Below are positions 28,834-41,146 of a stretch of 64,000 bases of DNA, one piece after another. The notes under the pieces are model-generated. The model did not search any database. It was not told where the DNA came from and saw only the letters and a program-made list of their open reading frames with translations. Within the stretch, counting starts at the first letter, position 1. Every line of letters begins with the position of its first letter. The position numbers were made by a program, and so were the translations under genes. The DNA lies in the NCBI RefSeq assembly GCF_017591435.1, contig NC_059299.1:10651223-10715222 (forward strand), written 5' to 3'. The DNA is from Portunus trituberculatus. Lineage: Eukaryota > Arthropoda > Malacostraca > Decapoda > Portunidae.

Positions 28834-29481
28834 TCAACTTCTTCTGAACCAGTACATGGATAAGTTGCTGCAACAAACTGTACGGTGGCAGAGATTGAAG
28901 CATCCAAAACACAATAGTATTTCTTTTAACATGTTAACGTAACACACTTGGCACTTCTTTCTCCGGTCCGACGTCCTTATCACATAGTTGTTTTCCTCCA
29001 CTTTCCTCTCAACAGTGTAAGGACTATGGAACTTAGCAGCTAGTGGTTGACCGTGTATTGCTGTCAGCACAAGGGCCTCTTCACCGACCTTGAATTCCCA
29101 TTGTCTGGAATTTCTGTTCTATCATGTCTTTATCTTCGTTTGGGTCATCTTAAAGTTCTCTCGTGCCAATTCCAGGGTTTCTTGCATCCGAACCTTGAAC
29201 TCTTGCATGTACTGAAGTAGGTTTCGACTCTCTTGGGGTTCACAGCTCCATACCTCCTCAATCAGGATGAAGGGCCTTTTGACCTGATGAGCGAACACCA
29301 GTTCGTTAAGAGAGAACCCCAAGCACTCCTTGTGCACTTCCTGCGCTGCGAAGAGCAAGAACGATACTTTCCGATCCCAATTGTGAGTGTGTTCCTGACA
29401 ATACTTGCGAAGTGCTGTGGAACCTCTCCAATGTACAATGAGACTCAGGATTATAGGTGCTGCTGCTGACATGGGTAACAC
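28834..29481 (-). pseudogene. Gmr1-like integrase C-terminal part
   Basis: The frame at 29481 reads TALRKYCQEHTHNWDRKVSF, then LGFSLNELVFAHQVKRPF and EFKVRMQETLELARENFKM, the helical region after the integrase core. The frame at 29070 continues GQPLAAKFHSPYTVERKV and NNYVIRTSDRRKK, the GPY-type C-terminal domain with the sequence (H)SPYTV. Frame change near 29100. Integrase inserts the cDNA into the genome. Confidence 0.8.
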
Positions 29482-29484
29482 CTA

Positions 29485-30750
29485 ATTGAGACTAAGCCTA
29501 CTGAAAAACATTAGACAGAAAATTAAACCCTTGGTCACTCTGCACCTCCCTAAAGAATCCAGACTTCGTAAATGTATTATGATTATCATAATAGCGGATG
29601 TTTTATTTTGTCCTTTTTTTTATATCATGTGGGCTTTTCACGGGAATTTCTGGGCTAAAGAGGATACTTTTCGGGGTACCTTCTATCTCAAAGCCCACCC
29701 ACTAGGAAACCGTTGCCCCGAGTGAGGAAGCCCAACCTACACTCGGACCGTGGACAGGATTCGAAGCCGTGCGTTTGGAGACCCCTTGGACCCCAAAGCA
29801 CGCATGGTTCCACTGCACCACGGTTATGATTATTGTAAGGGTATGAATTGGTTGTATTGTATTATTGTTATGTGTTTTTTGTAAATTTACAGTTGTGTAG
29901 TAGTGTATTTATTTTTTTGGGGGGGGGTTTCAATTTTCATTTAAAGTTGGCAAATTGAGAGTGGCAGGTGGAGGCGTGCAGCCCTGTGACTGGTTGATTT
30001 GATGCATCACTGCGGGTTGTGTTAAAGTGAAGAATTTAGTATTAGGATGTGCTATAGAGATATTGTATATTAAAATGAAGTGGAATTTGGATTAAAATAT
30101 TATATGTGATCAATTGTGTACCCAAGAGGCAGTATTTATTAAGCAGTTCAGAGAAAGTTACACCTCGAATCCGCTAGGCAACACGGACATAAGTTGTGTT
30201 AGGACAGGAAGGTGCTGCAGTCAGCCAATCAGACAGTAGCCGTAGTGATGGAAGTGGCAGAAAGATTTATGGACCCAATTATTGTAAGTACCTACATGTC
30301 AACTTGAAAGTTATTGTACTTAAACGAGACATATTGTACATGTAAGGGAGCTGTATTAAGGGCGTGTTACTGATATAAAAAACCTGTTGATGGGAATTAC
30401 TATAAGGAAACTGGTACTAAAATAAGTATAAATTTGCAGTATGGCAGATGGGGGTGATACTGGTGTGAAGTCGGGTGCAGTGTGTTCATGGCTGGGAGTG
30501 GGTGGTCATATTGTGAGTTACTTGATTCACTTATTTATATGAAATAATGATGTATTTGCAATATACAATGATTCCTTTACGATGTACCCTGATGTGTTAT
30601 ATGGATTAAGAGTATTTATGTGAATGACTGTTTATAGGCAAGGACCATTCAGAGGAATGATTTTTCATGAAAAAAGGATTGTTTGGAGTGGTATTGTATT
30701 TCAGGCTGAATTAATCAATAAAGATACAGCAAGGCATCCTCGACCCATTC
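29485..30750. other. Insert between integrase halves, origin mostly unknown
   Basis: About 1.27 kb replaces the second catalytic part of the integrase (the DNG and DDE glutamate region is missing on both sides). It contains a SINE (29598-29828). The rest (29829-30750) is A/T-rich without open frames; a g-run at 29921-29928 is the only local oddity. Confidence 0.5.
29598..29828 (-). mobile_element. SINE family C
   Basis: Minus strand: head ccgtggtgcagtggaacc (A box) and ggcttcgaatcctgtcc (B box near 29762), body through gggctttgagatagaaggta to cttttcacgg complement, and an A-run tail (29617-29624 as T). It differs from families A and B. One copy in the window. Confidence 0.75.
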
Positions 30751-30751
30751 A

Positions 30752-31283
30752 TCATCCCGCACCTGTAGTAAAGAATTCCAATAGTATCCTAAGAACAGCC
30801 TTAGCTTTGAGATTGCTAAGGGAAATAGCCTCAGGATAGCGTGTTGCAGAATCCAGTATTGTCAAAAAGTACTGGTGCCCTGAAAATAATGAAGGGAAGG
30901 GTCTTCCCACATCAATAATTAGTCTTGAGAAGTGAATCAATGCGGGGATGGGAACAAGGGGGCACTATGGGATTGTCTGATTAGGCTTGCCAGCAATTTG
31001 GCATGTGTGGCAGTTCTTCACAAATGCAGAGATATCAGCCGCCATACCTGGCCAGAGGAACTCAGCACGCAATCTCTCCAGTGTTTTACTTACACCCATG
31101 TGTCCTGGGAATGGGATCGAATGGGCAATAGTAAGGAGTCCCTGTCTATATTCTCTTGGGATTATAATTGGATGAGAATCTCACATACCGTCACTGGGAT
31201 TGCATGAGGAGGTCTCCAACGTCTCCACAGTAATCCGTCCCTCACATAGAAGCACTTGCTTTTCTCTTCTTCCAGACTGATCT
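30752..31283 (-). pseudogene. Gmr1-like integrase zinc finger and core start
   Basis: Minus strand from 31283: CFYVRDGLLWRRWRPPHA, then after a frame change IIIPREYRQGLLTIAH and GHMGVSKTLERL, the zinc-finger pair C-H-T-C in NCHTCQIAGKPN, then FSRLIIDVGRPFPS (first catalytic Asp) and SGHQYFLTILDSATRYPEAI. Stops at the zinc-finger end and at 30752. The H-H-C-C finger is visible as H in IAH, H in GHMG, and the CHTC pair. Confidence 0.8.
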
Positions 31284-31495
31284 TCTTAGACAGGGGCTGA
31301 GCCTAGAACAATTTGATAATCGTCACTACCAAACTTTTCTCAGTGGTTTCTAGGGTAATTTTTCCTGTAGAATTCATTTTTGCTTGGGGCATTTTTGTAT
31401 CAAGCATATTTAATGAGATAATTAACATATTTGAATTAATTAGCATAAATTATGAGTAAAGACCATTGTGGTTGTATTTTGGTGAACAAATGAGT

Positions 31496-34400
31496 GGAGT
31501 AGGCAGTAGTCACCTGCCGCCCGGTGGAATACTCCAGGAGAGGTACTTACGGGGATGTAGGCAGTGCTGCAGACTGAGTGATTCCCCGTGTCCTCTCTTC
31601 CCGGTTCCCTTTGTGGTCTCATTTATACAATTGAGCAGCTGCAGCCTGCCCTCTAAAGACAACTTCTACTTCCTACACTACACTACAACACCTTACACTT
31701 TTACACTCTCTTCAAATCAAAATTTAATAATGGCTTCACCACGCCCTGCCTCGGAGTCCCCCTCTGGGGAGGGGACCATAAATGTCCCCAGGTCGGACTG
31801 CCCCTCTGCTGTCGACCTTGGGTGTCTTGACACTTCATCTAATACTTTCACTATCAATTTCTGCAACATTCGTGGCCTTCGTTCTAATTTTCAATCTGTG
31901 GAACACCACCTCTCCTCTACTAAACCTCATCTTCTCTTCCTAACTGAAACACAGTTGTCTGTGACTACTGACAGCAGCCCTTTTCTGTTCCCTCCTACTT
32001 GCTCTATCCTCATTTTCAATCCAAAGCTGGATGTTGCGCATACGTGCGTAACGACACCACTTGCTCTCGTGCCCACAATCTTGAATCTTCAGAATTTTCT
32101 ACCATCTGGCTAAGACTTCAATGTCACTCTCTAACTAAATTCATCTGTGCTGTATACCTCTCACCTAATTCCTCTGACTATGTAAAATTCTTTGACTATT
32201 TGACTTCCAAGGTGGAGCACATCTTATCTCACTTTCCTTTGCTGAGATCTCCATTTTAGGGATTTCAATGTTCACCACCAGCTTTGGCTTTCATCTTCTT
32301 TCACTGACCAACCTGGTGAACAAACCTTCAACTTTGCTATCCTTCATGACCTAGAGCAGCTAGTGCAGTTCCCTACCCGTATTCCTGACCGCCTTGGAGA
32401 CACGCCCAACATTCTTGATCTTTTCCTAACCTCCAACCCTTCTGCTTACTCTGTTAAACTTTCCTCTCCGTTGGGCTCCTCCGACCACAATCTAATTTCC
32501 GTTACCAGTTCTATCACTCCAGTGCAGCCTCAGGACCCGCCTAAGCGGAGGTGCTTCTGGCATTTTAACTCTGCTAAGTGGGAGGAACTAAGGCAGTACT
32601 ATTCTGATTTCCTTGGGATGATTATTGTTTTCATGTCAGAGATCCTTCTCTTTGTGCCGAGCGCATAACAGAGGTGATTATCTCTGGCATGGAGCTATAC
32701 ATTCCTCATACTTTCTCTAACCCTAAAGCTAAAAAGCCTTGGTTTAACTCTGCTTGTTCTCGTGCTGTCAATGATAGAGAGGCGGCTCACAAACGGTTCC
32801 GTAGCCATCCAACTGCTGAAACTCATGCCCTATATATTTCTGCCCGTAATCATGCCAAATCTATTCTCCAACTTACTAAAAACTCTTTCATCAATAGAAA
32901 ATGTCAAAGTCTTTCCAATTCTAACTCCTCTCGAGATTTCTGGCATCTAGCCAATAATATCTCTAACAACTTTACTTCTTCGTCTTTCCCTCCTTTACTT
33001 CATCCAGATGGCTCTACAGCTGTCTCTTCTTTTCTAAAGCTGAACTCTTCGCTCAAACCTTTGCTACCAACTCAACTTTGGATGATTCTGGGCATATTCC
33101 TCCTACTCCTCCACCCTCTGACTACTTCATCCCTAAAATTAAAATTCTTTATAAAGACGTTTTCCTGGCCCTCTCTGGCCTTGATTCTCGGAAGGCTTAC
33201 GGTCCGGATGGAGTCCCTCCTGTTGTTCTCAAAACTGTGCTTCCGAACTCGCTCACTGCCTGGTCAAACTCTTTCATCTGTGTCTCTCTACTTCTATTTA
33301 TCCTTCTTGCTGGAAGTTTGCTCACATTCAACCTGTCCCTAAAAAGGTGACCACTCCAATCCTTCTAACTACCGCCCTATAGCTTTGATTTCCTGCCTTT
33401 CTAAAGCCTTTGAGTCTATCCTTAATAGGAAGATAATGAGGCATCTATCAGCTCACAACCTTCTCTCTGATTGCCAGTATGGTTTCCGTAAAGGCAGATC
33501 TACTGGTGATCTTCTTACTTTCCTAACTGAATCTTGGTCATCCTCTTTTAGGGACTTCGGTGAAACCTTTGCTGTCGGCCTTGACATATCGAAAGCCTTC
33601 GATAGAGTCTGGCACAAATCTTTAATTTCTAAACTACCCTCCTACGGATTCTATCCTTCTCTCTGTACCTTCATCTCCAGTTTCCTTTCCGATCGTTCTA
33701 TTGCTGCTGTAGTAGACGGTCACTGTTCTTCCCTAAAACTATCAACAGTGGTGTTCCACAGGGTTCTGTCCTATCACCCACTCTCTTTCTATTATTCATC
33801 AATGATCTCCTAAATCTGACTCAATGCCCTATCCACTCCTATGCTGATGATACCACCCTGCATTATTCAACAGCGTTCAACAGACGCCCAACCCAACAAC
33901 AATTAAATGACTCAAGGCGAGATGCTATAGGACGCCTAACTTCTGATCTTTCACTTGTTTCTGATTGGGGCAGAGAAAACCTGGTTTTGTTCAATGCCTC
34001 AAAACTCAATTTCTACAACTATCTACTCGACATAACCTTCCAGACAACTATCCTCTCTTCTTCAATAACACTCAACTTCCCTCTCCTCTACATTAAACAC
34101 ACTCGGTCTATCCTTCACTAAAAATCTAAACTGGAAATTTCACATCTCTACTCTTGCTAAATCAGCTTCCAAGAAGTTAGGTGTCCTATGGCGTCTTCGT
34201 CCATTTTCTCTCCCTCCCAGCTGCTTGCTCTGTACAAGGGCCTTATCCGCCCGTGTATGGAGTATGGCTCTCATGTCTGGGGGATCCACACACAGCTTTA
34301 CTAAACAAGGTGGAATCTAAAGCTTTTCGTCTTATCAACTCTTCTCCTCTAACTGACTGTCTTGATTCTTTAAGTCACCGCCGCAATGTTGCATCTTTAT

Positions 34401-34834
34401 CTGTCTTCTACCGCTGTTTTCATGCTGTCTGCTCTTCTGAACTTGCTAACTGCATGCCTTCCCCCTCCTGCGGCCTCGCTGCACAAGACTCTCTACTTCT
34501 TCTCATCCCTATTCTGTCCATCTTCCTAATGCAAGAGTTAACCAGTATCTTCACTCCTTCATTCCCTACACTGGTAAACTCTGGAACTCTCTACCTGTGT
34601 CTGTATTTCCACCTGCCTATGACTTAAACTCTTTCAAAAGAGGAGTGTCAAGACACCTCTTACGTTAACTGGACCCTCCTTTTAGATTTTTTTGTTTTTT
34701 CTCTTTCTACTTTCCTCTTAACAGGGCCTGGCAACCAGCGGGATTTTTTTTTTCCAACACTTTGTTTGCCCTTGGCCAGTGCCCTTGTAATGTAAAAAAA
34801 AAAAATAAATAAATAAAAAAAAAAATAAATAAAT
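31496..34834 (+). mobile_element. Jockey-like LINE copy D, almost full length
   Basis: 5' leader from ~31496, endonuclease (FCNIRGLRSNF near 31860, LTETQLSVT near 31945, SDHNLISV near 32480), linker (KPWFNSACSRAVNDREAAHKR near 32735), RT (YGPDGVPPVVLKT near 33200, GLDISKAFDRVWHKSL near 33573, SYADDTTLHYS near 33839) and 3' UTR ending in A-rich (aaat)n at 34794-34834. Frameshifts near 32100, 32250, 32650, 33060, 33340 and 33730 break the single ORF. It interrupts the left inverted repeat of transposon 1. It is nearly identical to copy E at 43692-45526. Confidence 0.9.
33385..33813 (+). pseudogene. LINE copy D, RT palm frame
   Basis: A 142-residue frame with YGFRKGRSTGDLL (~32-44), GLDISKAFDRVWHKSL (first catalytic Asp, ~64-79) and FLSDRSIAAVVDG (~101-113). 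The last ~25 residues are out of frame; the true frame continues GVPQGSVLSPTLF and then the ADD motif. The identical 142-residue product is encoded at 44674-45102 on the other strand, so the two copies share the same inactivating frame change. Confidence 0.9.
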
Positions 34835-34879
34835 AAATAAATAAACTTTTGTCTTTCTAAGGTGTAATTTTGTATGCAG

Positions 34880-35413
34880 GCTAATATTTGGGCATCTAAG
34901 TGATGATGAATTAGCCTAATTAGGCATAAATTATGCACAAATTATGTATATTTCACCAAGGCGCTCATTATGACTGAAAGCAAACATATTACAAGTAAAA
35001 TCCAGTTCTATATTATTTAATTTAGCTTCACATACACAAATATCATCATATTTTTTCATAATTGGTCACAAAAGAGGTTGATACAGCAATAAATTAATGT
35101 ATAATCAACTAATTTAGCCATAATAATATCGCATTATCAACATGCTTTACACAACACACTGAAAGGTAACCTTGTACTTTGCATAAACTAAGGAGTATCA
35201 AGATAGTGCACTACAATAAATCTGTTTAAGCTTTTGTGTGATGATTCTGGATTTATCCTAAATCAACATGTACTGTATGAATAAGCACTTAATAATACAA
35301 GGGTACTATAAAACATGTCACTCTTACCAAGAATATAACATATTATAGCATATTCATGAGTAAACATATCACACAAATTGAACATAATATCTTGTAATTC
35401 TAATTGAAAAGTC
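34880..35413. other. Subterminal region of transposon 1
   Basis: A/T-rich with no coding frame. It lies between the left inverted repeat and the end of the minus-strand cargo gene, and probably holds its 3' UTR. Confidence 0.5.
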
Positions 35414-37808
35414 TTATTCCAAGTCATCAGAGTCATCACCATCTCTGTCTGATATTTCTGAAGTACGGCTGAAAAGAAAATCACTGTCACTCTTTGCGGA
35501 AGAAGAAATGTCATCAACAGATGCCAAATGACTTTCATCAGCATCTGCAGTATCTTCCCTTTTCTGTCTCTTCTTTGGAGGCTTTAGTCCTTGTTTTCTT
35601 CTTTCAGTCTCAGAGCCCTCTGCAATTGCACCAGCATCTACACACCACTCTCTGAAACCAAGTGTTCCATATTTTTTGTACATTATTTTGAGTTTCACCA
35701 TGATGGTGTGAAAGCCTCCCAAAAGATTCACTACTTTCTCATACCGTCCCTCATGAAGCCATTGCAAGAGTACCATTTTACAATATATGGCTTCATCTGA
35801 ATGAGCAAAGATACACAGCAGTCCAAGATCCTCAGCCATGTCAATCAGGAGATCCAGGTACCATTTGCAGACTGTGTCACTTGGTGGTAGTGGTACCTTC
35901 CATGTACTCAATCAATGATTTGCTTGTCTCAGAGGTTGTCACTGCTTTCATGAATGCAGTTCATGACCCTACCGGTGGTATGGTGCTTTCTTCCTCTTGG
36001 GCAATTAATTGGTCTCCAAGTGCACTAACAATAACCCATGCAATATCACGCTTCAGACACCAGTTTAACAAATCATGTTCTTTCGATTCTTCATACTCAG
36101 GGACAGGAGGGGGCTCCTTCTTCTTCCCTATTTTGTATGTTCCATAATCACGTTCTTTCGACTCGGCATCAATGAGTGTCAGATTTTCTTCTTTCGGTTG
36201 GTAATCACCTGTAGACACATTATCATCTTCAAATGGCAATCTGTTCTGAAACAAGGTTCCATTTGTGTGGTGCGTTGTGTGTAAACCTGTCAAGGTCTGC
36301 TGTTTCCCATCTGAATTATCTATTGTGACATGCATAGCTCTTCCTTTCACAAATCCAGGTGGAATCTTTCGTGTGGACTGTTCAGTAACTTGCTGTGCCC
36401 AAGTGTTGTTCAGCAAACGCACATCAGAATTGAACAATCCATGACCACATTTATTCAGAAGCTTGCATACTTCCTTTGAGCCCGTCGTTCGATGCACAGT
36501 CAGGCTCAAAGCAGTACTTTTGACAGACCTCGTGTGTGTAATCAAAGACTCCCAGTCACTTGCAACAGACCAAATCTTCTGAGCCGAAGATGTACTTGTA
36601 ATTAGCACATAGCCCTTGTCATTCTTTGGAGATTGAGGATTCACAGTCCAAGCAATAACATTCATTGTACAGGTATGTCATGGTTCCACTGGAGTCCAGC
36701 CTTGCAATCAATTCTTCAGCTGTTATTGGCCATTCTTCACTTGATTGCTTTTTTAACTTTCGCCTTATCATGTTCGCAAATGCTTTTCTCAGGTCGTCAT
36801 CACGGAGGCCGGCACCTTTTAGTGTTGCAAAAGCATACATGCATGAATTTATGGATGTTGGATGAACTATCAAATTTCTACTTGCTTTTGTAGAAGGAAA
36901 TTAGCTCTCCAAACCTGTCTTGTAACTTGCTTTTTAAATCATATGTGTATATTATACAAGGCTCTTGCAATCCATTTTCATTGCTCATATTCTCAATGTC
37001 TTCTAGAAAAATCAGTCATTAGGTAAGCCTCCTTGTCTTTGACAACTTTCCTCTCAACCAACATCAGAAATTCTTCAGTGACTTTTTTCTTCAACAAATC
37101 TACCCTGGCCATTTCCTCCTTATCCAGTACAGTTATATTACTTTTGTAAGGACTAGCAAATGAAAGGTAGCACTTTCTATGGTAGTAAACATCCACAGCA
37201 AACACATCAAATGACTGCCCACTCAAAAGAAGCTCAAGTCTCTTTGCTGCACCTTCATACTTGTCTCCAGGTATATTTCGAGAAGCCATTTGGTCATGTA
37301 ATTTCTTGAAAGACCTGTCTTCAGAACACCGTCCGAGACCACCTTCAGCATAGGGCTTTGTATCCTTGCTTGTCTTGGTGTTGCAGATGAAACATATGAA
37401 GTTTGTCTTTTTGACCACTCGTCCAGACATTCTCTTTTCTTCTTGCTTATCATCTTCTAATTCTTGTGTATCTGCAACTGTGACTCCAGTGTCTTCTTTG
37501 ATTCCATACTCCTTTTGTTTCCTCTCTAGATGTGTTCTGAACATCAGTCTACATGACGAATGAGCTTCAAAACTTCTTGTGGCTGAGCTCTGGATTCTTT
37601 CTTCTACAAAGGAAAATTCTCAATGAGGCTCATCACCATCAGGTACCTGCACCTTGGCCCAGAGCGCTGCTTTTTCTTCTATTGTCTTCAAACCAAACGT
37701 TCCAATGGTCTGCTTCTTCTCTTTATCAGCAATCATGTTTGCACACAGCAAGCACTTGGTGCCTCCTTTTGAATACTCTGCCAGGAATGGTTGTGCTGCC
37801 ATTGTCAA
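35414..37808 (-). pseudogene. Transposon 1 cargo: N-terminal half of a multi-copy Academ-type protein
   Basis: Pieces in order on the minus strand: 37808-36993 (one frame with an in-frame TGA at 37617-37619), 36985-36890, 36873-36619, 36665-35961 and 35955-35414. Zinc-binding signatures are CLLC (residues ~19-22) with a later H-x3-C, and CFIC with YYHRKCY (HxxxC type). Other signatures are GLRDDDLRKAFANMIRRKL, GRAMHVTIDNSDGKQQTLTG, THHTNGT and LLGGFHTIMVKLK. I recognise these as conserved in large uncharacterised proteins of corals, sponges and arthropods. The frame ends in a basic stretch KPPKKRQKR and an acidic tail, which looks like a genuine C-terminus. At least three frameshifts. No function is assigned beyond likely transposition. 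Confidence 0.7.
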
Positions 37809-37856
37809 TCAAATTCTACCTGCAAAAAGTATCAAAATCATATTTAATATATTAAT

Positions 37857-38095
37857 TACACCTTAGAAGGACAAAAGTTTATTTATTTACATCATTTGTT
37901 CACCAAAATACAACCACAATGGTCTTTACTTATAATTTATGCTAATTAATTCAACTATGTTAATTATCTTATTAAATATGCACGATACAAAAATGCCCCA
38001 AGCAAAAATGAATTCTACAGGAAAAATTACCCTAGAAACCACTGAGAAAAGTTTGGTAGTGACGATTATCAAATTGTTCTAGGCTCAGCCCTGTC
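37857..38095. repeat. Right terminal inverted repeat of transposon 1
   Basis: Reverse complement of 31289-31493 plus 34836-34872. The LINE insertion point in the left repeat is obvious by comparison with this copy (at aacaaatga). Confidence 0.9.
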
Positions 38096-38100
38096 TATCT

Positions 38101-38396
38101 ACAGCTGTAATTTTCAACTTCCGTATATCAGGATCTCTGGCTCGCAGCTCTTTGAACTTCTCTACGTGAATCTTCTCCAAAGTCACAGATGAAGTTATTT
38201 TGGGTGATTCCACAAAAAGCTTAGCCAACAACATCTCCTCTAGGGGATCTGTGTTCCTGGAGACACATACTGAGGTTGATTCAGGTGCAGCGCCACTTGT
38301 CATTGATCTAATTACAACACAAACCGGAAATATGTCATCGTCCTCTTCCACCTGAACTTCCTCTTTTGGTACTGGAGCAATACAAGTTACAATTCC
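38101..38396 (-). pseudogene. Gmr1-like pol spacer between protease and integrase
   Basis: The frame at 38351 reads DDDIFPVCVVIRSMTSG, then FKELRARDPDIRKLK. The FPVC-V-TRS-type segment is typical of the stretch between protease and integrase in this gypsy group. It lies between the two inverted-repeat elements and links them to one host copy. Confidence 0.65.
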
Positions 38397-38400
38397 CTCT

Positions 38401-38735
38401 AGTTAGGCGGATAAGACCGATAGATAGGGTTCATCGTTCACTTTTTTTCAGGAAAGCACCAAACTTGTTACAATTAAAGTATAGACCCATACAATTGATT
38501 TTTGAGGTGGAGCCCAAAAATCTGGGCCCCTTGGTGGCCGCCATATTGAAATCCAAGATGGCTACCTAGTGAAACCTGGTATGAGCAATATCTCCGTTAA
38601 TATGGCGGATACAGTTTTAATTTTAGACTCTACCCCCCTGTTTTAAAGGGCAGCGGATCCAATGAGATCATTTATAAATGCATTTGAGTCCACCATCTTG
38701 GATTTCAAGATGGCCGCCATCCTAATTCGAGTTTT
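38401..38735. repeat. Left terminal inverted repeat of transposon 2
   Basis: About 80-85% identical to the complement of 40843-41146. Contains repeated ggccgccat and ccaagatggc words and the palindrome-like ccatcttggatttcaagatgg at its inner end. Confidence 0.85.
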
Positions 38736-38789
38736 GTACTATCTTTGAAATCAGAACTGATAATCATATTTAATTATATTAATCAATTA

Positions 38790-40532
38790 ATGCATCATGA
38801 ACAGACACCCAGTATTCAAGAAGCCTTTGCGAGAGATGTATGTTCCCTTGCTGACATCATAGAAGATATGGGTAATCCATTTGCAGATGACAGCAAGTAG
38901 CTAATGATTTTGGATGCCAAGGATATTATACCCGCAGATGTTGCCAAGTCCATAGCTGGAGTGAGGACTTTGGGGCTCACACAATACAAGAAGAGCGTTT
39001 GTCAAAAAGAAATCAGTCAGTTGATGCCACAGTACATCGCAACAACATTTTTCTCTTCACCAATCAAAAGCACAGTGAAAAATCAGTGGAGAAACAGAAA
39101 ACTTCTTAATTGAAAAGTGATCGCAGCTTATTTTCTAGACTTTATATTGCGAGTCAACGCAGAGATCCTGACCTTGACACCTTCTTCAGTCACGAAAATC
39201 AACCCCAGCCACCATCACTCAGTAAGAATGGGAAGATGAGGCAATGAGATAAAGCTGATCTCCTAGACTGTTTAGAGGCTGTATTCCCTTCTCAGAAGAC
39301 CGCCCCATCTGTAGATGCTAAAGTTCTTGATGGAGGAGCTGTTGTGAACTTTCTCCAGGGAATTTCAGGGAAAACTTTCCAAGAGTACGGACAGGGCATT
39401 TTCCTTCCCTATCTGAAGGGACAACTGGAATCTACTAGTCGTGTGGATGTAGTGTGGGACACATATCGAGATGATAGCCTAAACTTTGAAGTTCGGGGGG
39501 ATAAGGGAACTGGAACACGCAGGATGGTAACACCAAAAACAAAGGTTCCTGTAAACTGGAAAAGTTTGTTGCGAAATGACAAGAAAAAAGAGGAGCTCTT
39601 CCAGTATACTTGTCTGATATAGCTGTGAAAGCACCCATCACAGGAGGAGAGATATATGTCACAAGCGGAGCATCAGTTTTGTCCTCAGATACTAATGCTG
39701 CTTTGAATATTTTGAGTCCATGCAACCACGAAGAGACGGACACCAGAGTGATCTTACACACACTGGATGCCGCAAGAAAGGGAGCCTCCAAAATCTTGAT
39801 TAGAACTGTTGATACCGATGTAGTTGTCTTGGCTATATCTCATTTCTTTTCCATCCAAGTGGAGGAAATGTGGATAGCATTCGGCACTGGCAAAAAATTC
39901 CGTTACATACCTATTCACAGATCGCAAATGGACTAGGCAAAAGGAAATCAGAAGCTTTAGCATTCTTTCACGCCTTCACAGGTTGTGATACAACTTCCTA
40001 TTTTGCAAATAAGGGCAAACTTTCAGCTTGGAAAACATGGGAAATTTTACCAGATATCACTCTGTGCTTCCAGTCTTTAATGATAAACCCTGATTCCATC
40101 ACCACAGAGTTTCACAAGTTAGAGCGCTTTGTCAGCATCCTGTATGACAAAACAAATGACTCGGCATCTGTGAACAAAGTGCAGAAGTACCTGTTTGCCC
40201 AGAAGTCCAGAGAAATTGAGAACATCCCTCCAACGGCCGATCCTTTGGAGGAGCACGCAAAACGTGCAGTTTATCAAGCTTATCATGTGTGGGGTCAAAC
40301 ATTAGTATGCCAACAGGAACTGCCATCACCAGCATTGTTTGGGTGGAAACGGAAGGGAGATCGCTGCTGGATATCTAACTGGATGAGACTTCCGGTCATG
40401 CAAACTGCTTGCACAGAACTTATCAGCTGTCATTGCAAATCATCATGCAAAGCCAAATGTAAATGCCACAAAGCTAATCTGCCATGTACCTCTTTGTGCG
40501 GATGCGATGGTCAGTGTTATCAAGAAACCTAA
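38790..40532 (+). pseudogene. Transposon 2 cargo: XPG/PIN-like nuclease with CXC domain
   Basis: Reading order: SIQEAFARDVCSLADIIEDM and GNPFADDS (38805-38897), TAG at 38898, LMILDAKDI, a frame change near 39100, SLFSRLYIASQRRDPDLDTF, TGA near 39248, SVDAKVLDGGAVVNFL, a frame change near 39600, HEETDTRVILHTLDAARKG (39727-39783), IRTVDTDVVVLAI (39802-39838), a frame change near 39910, FFHAFTGCDTTSYF (39963-40004), then a C-terminal cysteine cluster CHCKSSCKAKCKCHKANLPC (40428-40487). The acidic patches EETD, DTD and GCD have the order and spacing of XPG-I and FEN-like nucleases. The cysteine cluster is a CRC/tesmin-type CXC DNA-binding motif. Two stops and three frameshifts make it inactive. 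Confidence 0.75.
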
Positions 40533-40842
40533 ATGTTTGTAAATTTTGGCATTCCTAATGTTTTCGTTGTTTTGGGGAACCATTAAACATGGTAAGACAT
40601 TGAAAATGTGTTTTCATCTGTCCTATTTTCCATATATGTCATCTACATATATTGTGCATTATAGAAGGACAGCTGATTGAATGAATGGCGGCCATCTTGA
40701 AATCCAAAATGGCTGACTCAAATCCATTTGAAAATGGCATCATTGAATTCATATACCCTTAAAACCATGGGATGCACCTTGAAAGTTTCTTTGTTATCAG
40801 GTATGATTTGAGAGATATTAACAAAACAGTATTGAAGAGTGG
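40533..40842. repeat. Subterminal repeat of transposon 2
   Basis: tggcggccatcttgaaatcc occurs at 40685 and again at 40843, each followed by similar ~100-bp text, so the inner end of the right inverted repeat is tandemly duplicated with a ~158-bp period. Confidence 0.8.
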
Positions 40843-41146
40843 CGGCCATCTTGAAATCCAAAATGGCAGACTCAGATGCATTTATAAATGACTTCATTGA
40901 ATCCGCTGCCCTTTAAAACATCGTGGTAGGCCCTAAAAGTAAGACTGTATCTGCCATATTAATGAAGATATTGGTCATACCATGTTTCACTAGATGGCCA
41001 TGTTGAAATCCAATATGGCGGCCACCAGGGGGGCCAGATTTTTGGGCTCCACCTCCAAAATCAAATGTATGGGTCTATACTATATGTGTACCAAATTTGG
41101 TGCTTTCCTGAAAAAGTGAACGATCATTTGACTTATCCACCTAACT
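40843..41146. repeat. Right terminal inverted repeat of transposon 2
   Basis: Complement of 38401-38735. One extra g (41147) separates it from the ctct target copy. Confidence 0.85.

Larger units (their letters stand above)
31289..38095. mobile_element. Academ-like DNA transposon 1 (N-terminal-half carrier), with a LINE inside
   Basis: Terminal inverted repeats of ~240 bp: left 31289-31493, continuing after the LINE at ~34836-34872; right 37857-38095. Both ends read inward as gacaggg(g)ctgagcctagaac, and identity is about 95%. Flanks allow a 2-bp (TA, 31287-31288 and 38096-38097) or a 3-bp duplication (tct, 31284-31286 and 38098-38100). The first keeps the surrounding gypsy frame. The cargo is a minus-strand gene (35414-37808). 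Without the LINE the element is ~3.5 kb. The Academ label is inference from the cargo family and the target size. Confidence 0.7.

Noticed and set aside
35881..36147. Plus-strand frames over element 1 cargo
   Set aside because: Antisense to the well-supported minus-strand transposon gene.
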